15,770 nt of DNA, from assembly GCA_030668025.1 (NCBI GenBank), contig DAOUUT010000052.1, positions 1-15,770 of the forward strand, given 5' to 3'. The DNA is from Promethearchaeota archaeon. GTDB taxonomy: Archaea > Asgardarchaeota > Lokiarchaeia > Sigynarchaeales > SOKP01. Of this stretch, positions 6,946 to 14,696 are shown one piece after another. Numbering within the stretch: position 1 is the stretch's first letter; every line of letters starts with the position of its first letter. The position numbers and the translations under genes were made by a program. The notes under the pieces are model-generated. The model saw nothing but the letters and a program-made list of their open reading frames with translations. It did no database searches and was not told the DNA's origin.

Positions 6946-9900
6946 ATGCGTTACATCTTTAAAATTCTCTTATTGGGTTTAGATGGAGAGGCTGTTTCTT
7001 TTTACGCTCTTAGAGCATTCGGGGAAGAGGGGGAGAATAAAGGAGCGTACTTGGAGTGGTATAAGGAAGCAAAAGCCTTCGATGATATTTGCGATTTAGA
7101 AGTAACCGCAATAACCGATGTTATTAACGCAGATTTTGATGAAATCATTCCTACTGTGGACGGAATCATATATTTCTTAAATCCTTTAAATAAAGAAGAA
7201 TTTGAGTATTTCGATATTATATTACCTATTGTTAAATCTGTTAAAAGAAATATCCCCATTGTTTTGATGTACTACGATCAACAAGGAATTTTCCCTTTAT
7301 CTATAAATGAATTGTTAGAAAGGCTTTGGTTCAAATATCTTGATGTAGAAGCATTTGTTAATCTTTCTCCAGCGGAGTTTTACCAAGTTTTGCAATGTTT
7401 GTGCGTAGCAATGATCTCTGGCGATACACCGCTCAATATAGAAAACGCGTGGATGAGGTTTCCAATTTATATCCAGCTAGCAAATATTTTTTTCAAAAAA
7501 GCAGAAAAAGAATTCAAACCTGAATTTTATTTTTTTGCTGCCCAAGCCATTAAAAAAGCTGCGATAATTGCTGATATATTAAATAAAGAGGAATTTTACA
7601 TTATGTGCGAGCAAGCAGCTTTTCTCTATTCAAAAGTTAAATTATATTTAGATGCTTCACAAATCTTACAAAATGTAGATAAAAAAAAATCGGAAAACTT
7701 CAAGAAGTTATATGCAGATAGTATAGTTTTAGAAGGTAATAAATTATTTAATAAAAGACAATACGATCTTGCGGCAAAGCAGTACTTAGCAGCGGCTCAA
7801 TGGTCGTCAATAGAACTCAAAGATAACGATTTGCGCGACGAATCTTTCATTTTAGCAATTAATTCTTGGATTTCTGCTTGTAAAGTTGAAAATGCGTTCA
7901 AAATTATCAATGCTCTCCCCCACGAAAAAACACTTCTTATCCTGAGTGAAATTCCTCAAAAAATTATTGCAATGGCAGATTACTTAATTAAAGAAAAGAA
8001 ATATTTAGCTGCCCGCGATCAATTGTATAGTGCAGTCTCCGAATATCAGCAAGAAGGTTTATTTGACGAATTAGAAATAGTTACTGCTAAGTTAACTGAA
8101 GATTTAATAACATTATTAAAACTACAGCTTAAGGAAGAAAAGCGGTTTCTTGCAAAGCAATCTTATGATGAGATTGAAAATCTTTGGGGAACTTATAACA
8201 TTAAAAAATCAAATCTAGACACTCAATTAGAAAATTTAATTAAATTATTCTTAGACAATCTTGAATTTGGCGACGCTACAATTTTAATTAATAAGTTAAC
8301 TTCCTTGTCGGTAAAGAAAAAATTAACGAAATTAAGCTCTACAGTTGAAGATGAAAATAAGGAATTAATAAAGAAGAAAATAGAAGAAAATATTGAGAAA
8401 GGCGTGAAAATTCTAAATAGTTTCATGGAAAAGGAGTTAGAAATTTTTACAGAAATTAACACCCTAATAATTCAAGAAGCTAATTTATTAATTGAAAACA
8501 ACGACTATCCAAAAGCCGCTAATTTGGTGAAAACTCAAGCCGATTTTTTCAAATTAATTGCTAGGGAAGATATTCAAAATCAAATGTTAAAAAAAACCTT
8601 AGATATCTTCTTAATCGGTAAAATTTTTGATCAATTTTTTAAAGTATATCGCGAATTATCAAAGAGAACAAAAAAGGAGTATTTAAAGAATAAATTTGCT
8701 ATTATCATAGAAAAATTAAATGAAATTGTAGAGGAAAGAGAATACGAAGAATTTGAAAAAATTTTTCAACTTTTTATTTCAATTATTAGAGAGCAAATGT
8801 TATACGAGCAATCTAAGGAAATTAGTGAAATCTTTATAGAATCAATCAAAGCTGAAGGACTAAAAATTGTCGAAAGTAGCGAAGATAAATTTGCCATCGC
8901 AGCTTCACTGAATTTAATTAAAAAAGCTACAGATATTTCGTTAGCATATATGGAAAAACCGGAATTGAGTTTCAATAATATTTATAAGAGGATTACAGAA
9001 ATATATATAACCTTAGATAATTTATCTTCTGCTCATGAATTTAACGATAAAATCGACGATAAATGGCTTAAAGCTGAGCTTAATAAGAAAATCGAAAATC
9101 TCGAGGCTGAAAAAAGCGCTATCATTAGTAAGAAAGCCGAAGAATCTTTTGAAGGGGAGGTTTTAAAAGAAAAACTCTCGATAATTCAGAGCAAAGCAAG
9201 AGAGGCTCTTCAGGACAAGGAAAGGGAATTTAAACAGAGAAAAGCCTTAAAAAGAGCCTATTATATTGACGCGTTAGAGTATTTGAGTACGAAAGATTTA
9301 GATAATGCCATAGAGAAATATAAAGAAAGCATAAATCATTTAATTAGAATAAAAAAATATAATTTAGCCGGCGTTTCTTTTGCAGTACTTTATTTATTGC
9401 TTCTCAAACAAAATAAGATTGAAGATATTAACAAAATACTAATACAAACAAAAACTAGTTTATCGAGTTTAGAAAAATCATTTACTGAAACTTTTCCAGT
9501 ATCTTTAGTTGAATATCTTATAGATATCGAGAAATTAAGCGATCCTGTTGCGTTGAATGAATCAATACAGTTTATGGAAAATTTACCGTTATTTGATGAA
9601 GAAATACTCCTAATTTCGGATATATTAGGCAAGTCACTTAAAAAAATTAGCGAACCTGAAGATTTAAAAGAGCAAATTATTGAAATCGAGAAAAAAAAAG
9701 ATAAAATTAACGAGATAGCTAAAAGTATACGAAAAGAAAGGCAAGATCTTGCAAGAAGAAAATTAATGAGAAATCAATATTGGAAATTAGCTTTAGAGGA
9801 TCTTTCTAACAAAAAATTTCAAGTAGCAATAAATGAATATAGTGATACAATTCCGAAATTGCTGGAAAAAAAGTTTTATAAGCAAGCTTCAATAAGTCTG

Positions 9901-10689
9901 ATATTAAGCACATTTTTAACGATAAAAACTAAGGGCGCATCCTTCGCTAAATCCTATTTAAATGATGAACTGACGAAACATAAAGAATACGCTCTTGAAG
10001 ATATACCAGAGATACAAATCACAAAAGAGCTTCTTTCAGCGTTAGATAATAACTTTTTAGAATTAATTGATTTATGTATAAACCTTTTAATTGAAAATTT
10101 AACTCTTTTTGACCCTGAGATCTTATTACTTGAATCTTTTTTAGCCGAAAAAGAAGAACGAGGGGAGCAAGAAACAAAATTAACGCGGAAAGAAGTAGGC
10201 GAAAAAAAACTACTTAATATTGAAATGGATCAAAGAATGGGTAAATTACTGCAAAAAATGGGAGACACTGTTTCAGAACAAAAAGAATTTTTAAAGAAAC
10301 GTAGCGTAATGAAAAAGAGATATTACAAAGATGTAATTATCTCTCTCGAAAGTAACTCATTTAAGAAGGTGGGGCTACAATATCTCGAATTAGCAAATAC
10401 AATGTCAAAAAGAAAAGACCTTAGAACCAGTTCGCTATTAATTCTTTTACACGGATTGGCCCTTCTAAAAGCAAGCGTGCCGATTAATGAAATAAAAACA
10501 AAAGTTAAAGCGTTTCTTGACTCCTTAGGTCTCAATAAGCAATTAGTAGAAGATACATTTCATATTACTCTCATAAATATTTATCTAGATGTGATTTCGC
10601 ATAATTTAGATAAATATCTTCTAAATATAAGAGAAATGTTAGAATTATTACCACTATTTGAAGAAGAAAAACAGTTAATTGAAATTTAA
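6946..10689 (+). CDS. Degenerate Ras-fold (pseudo-GTPase) domain fused to long helical solenoid
   Basis: 1247 residues. Residues 1-160 look like a small-GTPase fold: FKILLLGLDG at strand 1, GIIYFLNPLNKEEFEYF (73-89), where Ras proteins have strand 4 and its following helix, and IPIVLMYYDQ (103-112) at the G4 strand. The nucleotide-binding residues are gone. The P-loop GLDNxGKT is replaced by GLDGEAVS (11-18), no DxxG is visible, and NKxD is replaced by YYDQ (109-112). So it probably cannot bind GTP normally. Residues about 165-385 form TPR-like helical pairs (for example FNKRQYDLAAKQYLAAA near 268-284). Residues 385-765 are highly charged long helices with coiled-coil character. Residues 766-1247 contain three related repeats. 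No signal peptide or membrane helix is seen. I infer a scaffold or adaptor, possibly binding a real GTPase or a membrane coat. Its 3' end overlaps the convergent tfb stop codon. Confidence 0.8.
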   Translation: MRYIFKILLLGLDGEAVSFYALRAFGEEGENKGAYLEWYKEAKAFDDICDLEVTAITDVINADFDEIIPTVDGIIYFLNPLNKEEFEYFDIILPIVKSVKRNIPIVLMYYDQQGIFPLSINELLERLWFKYLDVEAFVNLSPAEFYQVLQCLCVAMISGDTPLNIENAWMRFPIYIQLANIFFKKAEKEFKPEFYFFAAQAIKKAAIIADILNKEEFYIMCEQAAFLYSKVKLYLDASQILQNVDKKKSENFKKLYADSIVLEGNKLFNKRQYDLAAKQYLAAAQWSSIELKDNDLRDESFILAINSWISACKVENAFKIINALPHEKTLLILSEIPQKIIAMADYLIKEKKYLAARDQLYSAVSEYQQEGLFDELEIVTAKLTEDLITLLKLQLKEEKRFLAKQSYDEIENLWGTYNIKKSNLDTQLENLIKLFLDNLEFGDATILINKLTSLSVKKKLTKLSSTVEDENKELIKKKIEENIEKGVKILNSFMEKELEIFTEINTLIIQEANLLIENNDYPKAANLVKTQADFFKLIAREDIQNQMLKKTLDIFLIGKIFDQFFKVYRELSKRTKKEYLKNKFAIIIEKLNEIVEEREYEEFEKIFQLFISIIREQMLYEQSKEISEIFIESIKAEGLKIVESSEDKFAIAASLNLIKKATDISLAYMEKPELSFNNIYKRITEIYITLDNLSSAHEFNDKIDDKWLKAELNKKIENLEAEKSAIISKKAEESFEGEVLKEKLSIIQSKAREALQDKEREFKQRKALKRAYYIDALEYLSTKDLDNAIEKYKESINHLIRIKKYNLAGVSFAVLYLLLLKQNKIEDINKILIQTKTSLSSLEKSFTETFPVSLVEYLIDIEKLSDPVALNESIQFMENLPLFDEEILLISDILGKSLKKISEPEDLKEQIIEIEKKKDKINEIAKSIRKERQDLARRKLMRNQYWKLALEDLSNKKFQVAINEYSDTIPKLLEKKFYKQASISLILSTFLTIKTKGASFAKSYLNDELTKHKEYALEDIPEIQITKELLSALDNNFLELIDLCINLLIENLTLFDPEILLLESFLAEKEERGEQETKLTRKEVGEKKLLNIEMDQRMGKLLQKMGDTVSEQKEFLKKRSVMKKRYYKDVIISLESNSFKKVGLQYLELANTMSKRKDLRTSSLLILLHGLALLKASVPINEIKTKVKAFLDSLGLNKQLVEDTFHITLINIYLDVISHNLDKYLLNIREMLELLPLFEEEKQLIEI
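9241..10686 (+). repeat. Three tandem protein repeats (C-terminal third of the 1247-residue protein)
   Basis: Protein-level repeats at about residues 766-891, 937-1065 and 1118-1247. Each begins with a basic helix and an aromatic-rich KRAYYxDAL / RNQYWKLAL / KKRYYKDVI motif. Each continues with an amphipathic helix pair (xAIEKYKES / xAINEYSDT / VGLQYLELA) and ends with a signature LPLFDEE / LTLFDPE / LPLFEEE. Start-to-start distances are about 171 and 181 residues, with charged helical linkers between units. They are diverged at DNA level. Confidence 0.7.
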
Positions 10690-11615
10690 AAAGCATTAGC
10701 TATTGTACTTCTTGTAAATTTCATGAGATCTTTTACTCGCATCCTCAAAGTGACCTCTGTGACGCGGGCTAACTTGCTAATTTCTTTCTGGGTGCGGTTT
10801 TCATTACAACTCCTAGATCCAATGTAAATAGCTGCAGCGGCTATCCCTTTTGGGTCTTTTCCCGCAGAATTAAAACCGTTTTCAGCGGCAGTTTCTATAA
10901 TTTTGACAGCAATATTTCTGCATTGCATAGATAGCTTCAACTCGGAGTTAAATCTATCCACATATCTATCAGGGGTAAAATGTTGCACCTTCAGATTTAA
11001 TTTTGGTAAAATTTCCATCAATATTAATCTATAGCTCTTAATCACTTTCTTTTTTGGTATTTGTGCAACTTTTGTAATTTCTTCCACAGTTCGAGGGATG
11101 CCATGCACTCTTAATGCGCAAAATATTGAAGCCGCGAGTAGAGTATCTATACTTCGCCCCATTGTTAACTTTTTCTTTACGGTTTGTGTATAAATCCTTA
11201 GCGCATCCTCAGCTACGGTATCTGAAATACTTAGTCTTTTTTGCAACCTTTGTAAGTTAGGTAATGCAATCCATAAATTTCTCTCGTAGCTAGTAGTTAA
11301 GGATCTATGTATTTTTGCCAGTCTATTGAATTTAGATTTGTATTTTGGGCTTAATAAAATCCCCCGTGCGTCTCTACTGCCCCTTATAATCGTTCGTGGA
11401 CCTATAGGGCTATAAACTCTTTCGTTACTCTTCCTTTTTTGGATTTCTTCTTGTGTGAAAGCTCTTCGAGGTGAATCGTCAAGAATTCTATCGTACACCA
11501 AACCACAATTTAAACAGACGTAGAAACCAAGTTCCTCACTGATTTTTGGAGAGTCACAGCAAAACTCTTCTTCCTTCTTGTCAAAATTTCCTTCATCTTT
11601 AAAATTTGATGGCAT
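10686..11615 (-). CDS. tfb: Transcription initiation factor B (TFB/TFIIB homologue)
   Basis: The general archaeal initiation factor: it binds TBP-DNA and the BRE and recruits RNA polymerase. 309 residues, normal length. Domains in order: N-terminal zinc ribbon (19-41) with Cys 19/20 and the knuckle CLNCGLVYD (34-42); B-reader/linker region with RRAFTQEE (50-57) and SPIGPRTIIRG (69-79); first cyclin repeat about 115-205; second cyclin repeat about 210-300, including DPKGIAAAAIYIGSR (244-258) and the C-terminal helix-turn-helix TQKEISKLARVTEVTLRMRVKDL (275-297). These are diagnostic of TFB. One oddity is that the first zinc knuckle is an adjacent Cys-Cys pair and not CxxC. It is divergent from the Arf-like GTPase gene and convergent with the solenoid gene, overlapping the latter by 4 bases at a shared TTAA. 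Whether it is the main TFB or one of several paralogues cannot be judged here. Confidence 0.96.
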   Translation of the reverse strand: MPSNFKDEGNFDKKEEEFCCDSPKISEELGFYVCLNCGLVYDRILDDSPRRAFTQEEIQKRKSNERVYSPIGPRTIIRGSRDARGILLSPKYKSKFNRLAKIHRSLTTSYERNLWIALPNLQRLQKRLSISDTVAEDALRIYTQTVKKKLTMGRSIDTLLAASIFCALRVHGIPRTVEEITKVAQIPKKKVIKSYRLILMEILPKLNLKVQHFTPDRYVDRFNSELKLSMQCRNIAVKIIETAAENGFNSAGKDPKGIAAAAIYIGSRSCNENRTQKEISKLARVTEVTLRMRVKDLMKFTRSTIANAF

Positions 11616-11684
11616 ATCATCCGTTTAAATTAAATGCAAATATTAGGATCATTCAATTTCAGTATAATATTAAAAATAACCTAT

Positions 11685-11694
11685 ATATTTAAAT
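11685..11694 (-). promoter_or_regulatory. Candidate TATA box for tfb
   Basis: On the minus strand, a TTTAAATATA string lies about 70 bases before the tfb ATG, which would give a leader of about 45 bases. It resembles the archaeal TATA consensus. The surrounding AT-rich DNA lowers confidence. Confidence 0.35.
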
Positions 11695-11780
11695 CTTAAT
11701 CTAATTTCTATTTGTCAAAATTTAACCTATTTAACTATTATCTTATAAGTTTAAAAATTAATAATTATATTACTTCAAAG

Positions 11781-11790
11781 TTTAATAAAT
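11781..11790 (+). promoter_or_regulatory. Candidate TATA element for the Arf-like GTPase gene
   Basis: TTTAATAAAT lies 30-40 bases before the ATG at 11821 and would produce a very short leader. A palindromic CTTATAAG slightly further upstream (about 11742-11749) is an alternative. No ribosome-binding site is visible, which fits a near-leaderless message. The evidence is weak. Confidence 0.25.
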
Positions 11791-11820
11791 AATTGCAAAT
11801 TAGTACCAATTGTTAGCAAA

Positions 11821-13065
11821 ATGTCTTCCGATATCTCAAAAGTATTAAATATCTTCTCGAAATTTCTAGACTCTAAAGTAGTTAAAATTGGTAAACTCAA
11901 AACCATTGAAGAAATAAAAAAATTACCAATATACTCCTATAAATTTCTTACAAAAATCGAAGCTAAAGCTCTAAAAGATATATTAGATATCTCTAATATC
12001 GAAGAAACTTCCAAATTAGACAAGGAAAATCCCTTTGAAAGTTTAAGTAATATTGGTTCAACAAAAGACCCTATTAAAGCCGCTGAAATCCAAGACGAAT
12101 TAAATGAAAAAATTATGGTACTTAATGAAGAATACCCTGAACTTGAAAATAGACTAAAAAAAGCAATTGTTATTAGTTCTATAATTACCAGAGTCGTAGA
12201 GGAAGAAGATAGTTTAGAAAAAGCAGCGCAGAAAGTAATAATAATTGGGTTAGATAATGCGGGAAAGACGGCAATTCTGAACAAGTTTGGAGGACGGTTA
12301 GGTATTAACGATTTAGCTAACTTAAAGCCAACTAAAGGCGTAGATCGTCGTTATGTTAAAACCGAAGATTCTGATTTGGATCTTTATGTCTGGGATATGG
12401 GGGGTCAAGCACAATATAGGAGTAAGTACTTAAAAAATCCAGAACAATATTTTCTGAATCTTGATTTATTGATCTATGTAATAGATGTGCAAGACTCGAG
12501 TAGATTTGTAGAATCTTTTGAGTATTTTGAACAAATTCTTAAAATCTTAGCCATCATAGAAGAAGAACCTTTTACTTTAATATACCTACACAAATGCGAC
12601 CCCGATTTAAAACACGACCCCGAAACATTACTTAAGATCGAACTTCTAAAAGAAAACATTAATCAGTTATTAACTCAGTACGGATTCGATTATGAAGCTT
12701 ATTTAACTTCCATTTTTTCATTAATCTCTACCGAACCTAAGTTTTCTAAATACATCAAAGAAGTAATGAGATCCACAGACTCGTTAACAAATCCAACTTT
12801 GAAAAAGGTTGAAGGTCTTGGAAAAACTTTAGAAGAAACTATGAACGCGGTTATACGCTTATCTGAAAGCCTTTCCAAACAATTAGCTGAATTAGATAAC
12901 AGATTACGTGCAATTGAAAGCGGAGCGATTCAAATGGCTCAAAGCGGAATTCCAATTGGAATTGCCAATCCAAATATGATGACAGAAAACTCAGGAGATT
13001 CCAGATCAACCGTTTTAAGTGAATTGAAACAATTATTTGAAAAAAAACGTAAATTAAACCTTTAG
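11821..13065 (+). CDS. Arf-family small GTPase with N-terminal extension and C-terminal coiled coil
   Basis: 414 residues, more than twice a normal Arf (about 180). Residues 1-135 are a helical extension (KTIEEIKKL, AKALKDILDI, acidic helix 90-135). The GTPase core spans about 138-320: G1 GLDNAGKT (143-150), G2 Thr in KPTKG (Thr 171), G3 WDMGGQ (191-196) with the catalytic-type Gln 196, G4 HKCD (257-260) in place of NKxD, and G5-like TSI (296-298). WDxGGQ with PTxG is the Arf/Arl/SRbeta signature. Residues about 325-380 form a coiled coil (LSESLSKQLAELDNRLRAIE), followed by a Ser/Met/Pro-rich stretch and a basic end (KKRKLNL). There is no N-terminal myristoylation Gly and no C-terminal prenylation Cys. 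Expected to bind and hydrolyse GTP. The role, perhaps membrane or scaffold signalling, is inferred. It is divergent from tfb. Confidence 0.93.
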   Translation: MSSDISKVLNIFSKFLDSKVVKIGKLKTIEEIKKLPIYSYKFLTKIEAKALKDILDISNIEETSKLDKENPFESLSNIGSTKDPIKAAEIQDELNEKIMVLNEEYPELENRLKKAIVISSIITRVVEEEDSLEKAAQKVIIIGLDNAGKTAILNKFGGRLGINDLANLKPTKGVDRRYVKTEDSDLDLYVWDMGGQAQYRSKYLKNPEQYFLNLDLLIYVIDVQDSSRFVESFEYFEQILKILAIIEEEPFTLIYLHKCDPDLKHDPETLLKIELLKENINQLLTQYGFDYEAYLTSIFSLISTEPKFSKYIKEVMRSTDSLTNPTLKKVEGLGKTLEETMNAVIRLSESLSKQLAELDNRLRAIESGAIQMAQSGIPIGIANPNMMTENSGDSRSTVLSELKQLFEKKRKLNL

Positions 13066-13111
13066 ACCTTTCATTAGAATTGATTTATTGTAACTTGCTT
13101 CAGACCAACAA

Positions 13112-13130
13112 AGAGAGGCTCTATTTATTT
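13112..13130 (+). terminator. Possible weak hairpin/T-rich end after the GTPase gene
   Basis: AGAG-AGG-CTCT forms a 4-bp stem with a 3-base loop, followed by ATTTATTT. It lies between the convergent GTPase and PAP2 genes and overlaps the PAP2 stop codon. The stem is very short and archaeal termination mostly relies on T tracts, so this is only a suggestion. Confidence 0.15.
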
Positions 13131-13838
13131 AATATTCTCAAAAAGTTCTTTAATTCTTTTGTAAATAGCAACAAGAATAACTAATGTAACTATCCCAATA
13201 ACTAAAATTAAATACCATATGTTTTCAAATAGCAAGGGATTAAGTACATGATAAGGAATAATACCTACATAAAATTGCTCAAAAAAAGCAATTATTCTCA
13301 ACAAGATAGGTGCTACAATGATTACAGCTAAAAAACCCCCAATAATCCCAATAAAAAAACCGAAAATTACATCGCTAGGGTAATGTACACCTAATTGAAT
13401 CCTAGAAAATGAAACAATCACAACAATAATAAAGACAATAATGGTTATCGCTATTGAGTTTAATAAATAAGCAAATAACAAACCTTGAGAAATAATATTA
13501 TATGCATGCCAAGAAGGAAAACTCCTTGAAGTTGGTTTTCGCTCTAGAACATTTATATCTTTTAGCGTTTCAAAAGGTCTTTGACGGTCAAAACTCTTTT
13601 TTAATGGAGCAATTATGATTACACCAAGTAAAAATATTGTAGAAATATTTGAAAACAAAAATGGCGCGTACCAGATGAATAAGTAAAACACCATTAAAAC
13701 GATCCATAAAGTCTCTCTTCCAAAAAATGATACAAATTTTAGAAAATTAGTAAAATATTTGCCTCCTATGCCGTTATATTTTAAAATAATTTTCTGGTCC
13801 CAATTATTGAGCTTGTTAAATATATTTTTTGATTCCAT
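13125..13838 (-). CDS. PAP2-superfamily membrane phosphatase
   Basis: 237 residues with about six membrane helices. All three PAP2 catalytic motifs are present. C1 is K80-x6-R87-P88 (KKSFDRQRP). C2 is PSWH (108-111), with Trp in place of the usual Gly and catalytic-type His 111. C3 is SR-x5-H-x3-D (Ser 145, Arg 146, His 152, Asp 156). The family removes phosphate from lipid phosphates or polyprenyl pyrophosphates at the membrane surface. In an archaeon a lipid-carrier pyrophosphate or glycerophosphate lipid is a sensible substrate, but the sequence does not decide. It lies 14 bases downstream of the PHP gene on the same strand, so the two phosphoesterases are likely co-transcribed. No ribosome-binding site is evident. 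Length and motif spacing are normal and the gene looks intact. Confidence 0.92.
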   Translation of the reverse strand: MESKNIFNKLNNWDQKIILKYNGIGGKYFTNFLKFVSFFGRETLWIVLMVFYLFIWYAPFLFSNISTIFLLGVIIIAPLKKSFDRQRPFETLKDINVLERKPTSRSFPSWHAYNIISQGLLFAYLLNSIAITIIVFIIVVIVSFSRIQLGVHYPSDVIFGFFIGIIGGFLAVIIVAPILLRIIAFFEQFYVGIIPYHVLNPLLFENIWYLILVIGIVTLVILVAIYKRIKELFENIK

Positions 13839-13852
13839 AATAATTGTGCTTT

Positions 13853-14647
13853 TTATTTGTTTGACCCTAAAAATTGGTAAGCTTTCTTTACCTTAGGAAT
13901 TTGCTCTTTAAAATATTCAACAGAATGTGAATCTGACCCCACAAAGAATTTTGCTCTTTCTGATTTTAATTGGTGGACAATTTCTTTAGAAGGAAAAGGT
14001 CGTTTGATTGGAAATCTTAAACCAGAAAGATTATATTCAATCTGAATTTTGTTCTTTATACACAAACGGCCAAGATCTAATATTCGGTCTTCCGAAGTGT
14101 TGCAATCATCCAAAACTTTTATGTCGTTATCGTTGATATAGCGGTAGATCGTGTCGATATGACACACATTTTTAAATATTTTAGATTTGATCATCATCTC
14201 GCTAACCTCAAAGTAATCGTCTATAACTTGCTTCATTGGTATCTTTTCTAACAATTGTAATAATTTTTCTCTTGACGTTATCGGATAGCGATAAATCCAT
14301 TCGTGGATTGTTCCACCAATAAAATCCAATTCTTTACCGTAATCGTCCATAAATTCCATTAATTCTATTTCCCGATCTCGGTAATATTCTACTTCGAGAC
14401 CGCTAAGGATAAAATTATAAGTTTCTTTTAACTCGTCTATCTCTTCAAGGTAATCGTCGATTTTGCTATCGAAAAAAGGGTTTGTTTTGTCTTGTTCTAT
14501 GTAATATAGTTCATAATGTTCAAGAAAACAGATGTTAATTTCATTTGCTTCAGCAATCTTAATATAATCTTCAAATACAGGCCCATCCTTAGCGATATCT
14601 GCGCTCCAATTCGTATGGATGTGATAATCAGTATGTTTAAACTTCAT
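13853..14647 (-). CDS. PHP-domain phosphoesterase (histidinol-phosphatase HisK-like)
   Basis: 264 residues, the size of single-domain PHP phosphatases. The complete set of metal ligands can be read in order: HIHT (His 9, His 11), LEHYE (Glu 43, His 44), GLEVE (Glu 85), GTIHEW (His 115), CHID (His 163) and GSDSH (Asp 239, His 241). This is the trinuclear-metal PHP pattern, with best resemblance to HisK-type histidinol-phosphate phosphatases. No other histidine-biosynthesis gene is nearby, so the natural substrate is uncertain; other phosphorylated small molecules are possible. It probably shares a transcript with the PAP2 gene 14 bases downstream, and may also share one with the acyl-CoA enzyme gene 49 bases upstream. 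Start at ATG 14647, directly before KFKHTDYHIHT, as usual for the family. Confidence 0.9.
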   Translation of the reverse strand: MKFKHTDYHIHTNWSADIAKDGPVFEDYIKIAEANEINICFLEHYELYYIEQDKTNPFFDSKIDDYLEEIDELKETYNFILSGLEVEYYRDREIELMEFMDDYGKELDFIGGTIHEWIYRYPITSREKLLQLLEKIPMKQVIDDYFEVSEMMIKSKIFKNVCHIDTIYRYINDNDIKVLDDCNTSEDRILDLGRLCIKNKIQIEYNLSGLRFPIKRPFPSKEIVHQLKSERAKFFVGSDSHSVEYFKEQIPKVKKAYQFLGSNK

Positions 14648-14696
14648 AAGATTGTGATTTTAATAATTAAGAAAGTTAGATAAAAATTTCGAATGA

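Noticed and set aside
7002..7259. Open frame on the minus strand inside the 1247-residue gene (also 8223-8462, 8766-8975, 9390-9632, 10323-10535)
   Set aside because: These are antisense shadows of a long, well-supported gene. Their translations are low-complexity Ser/Phe/Ile-rich, as expected from the reverse of AT-rich helical coding DNA.
9190..9215. GAGAGGCTCT string resembling the hairpin near 13112
   Set aside because: It lies in the middle of the solenoid coding sequence and shares only a short stretch; it is treated as chance.
11937..12284. Minus-strand open frame in the GTPase gene (also 12474-12659)
   Set aside because: Antisense shadow of the conserved GTPase reading frame; no start signal or domain.
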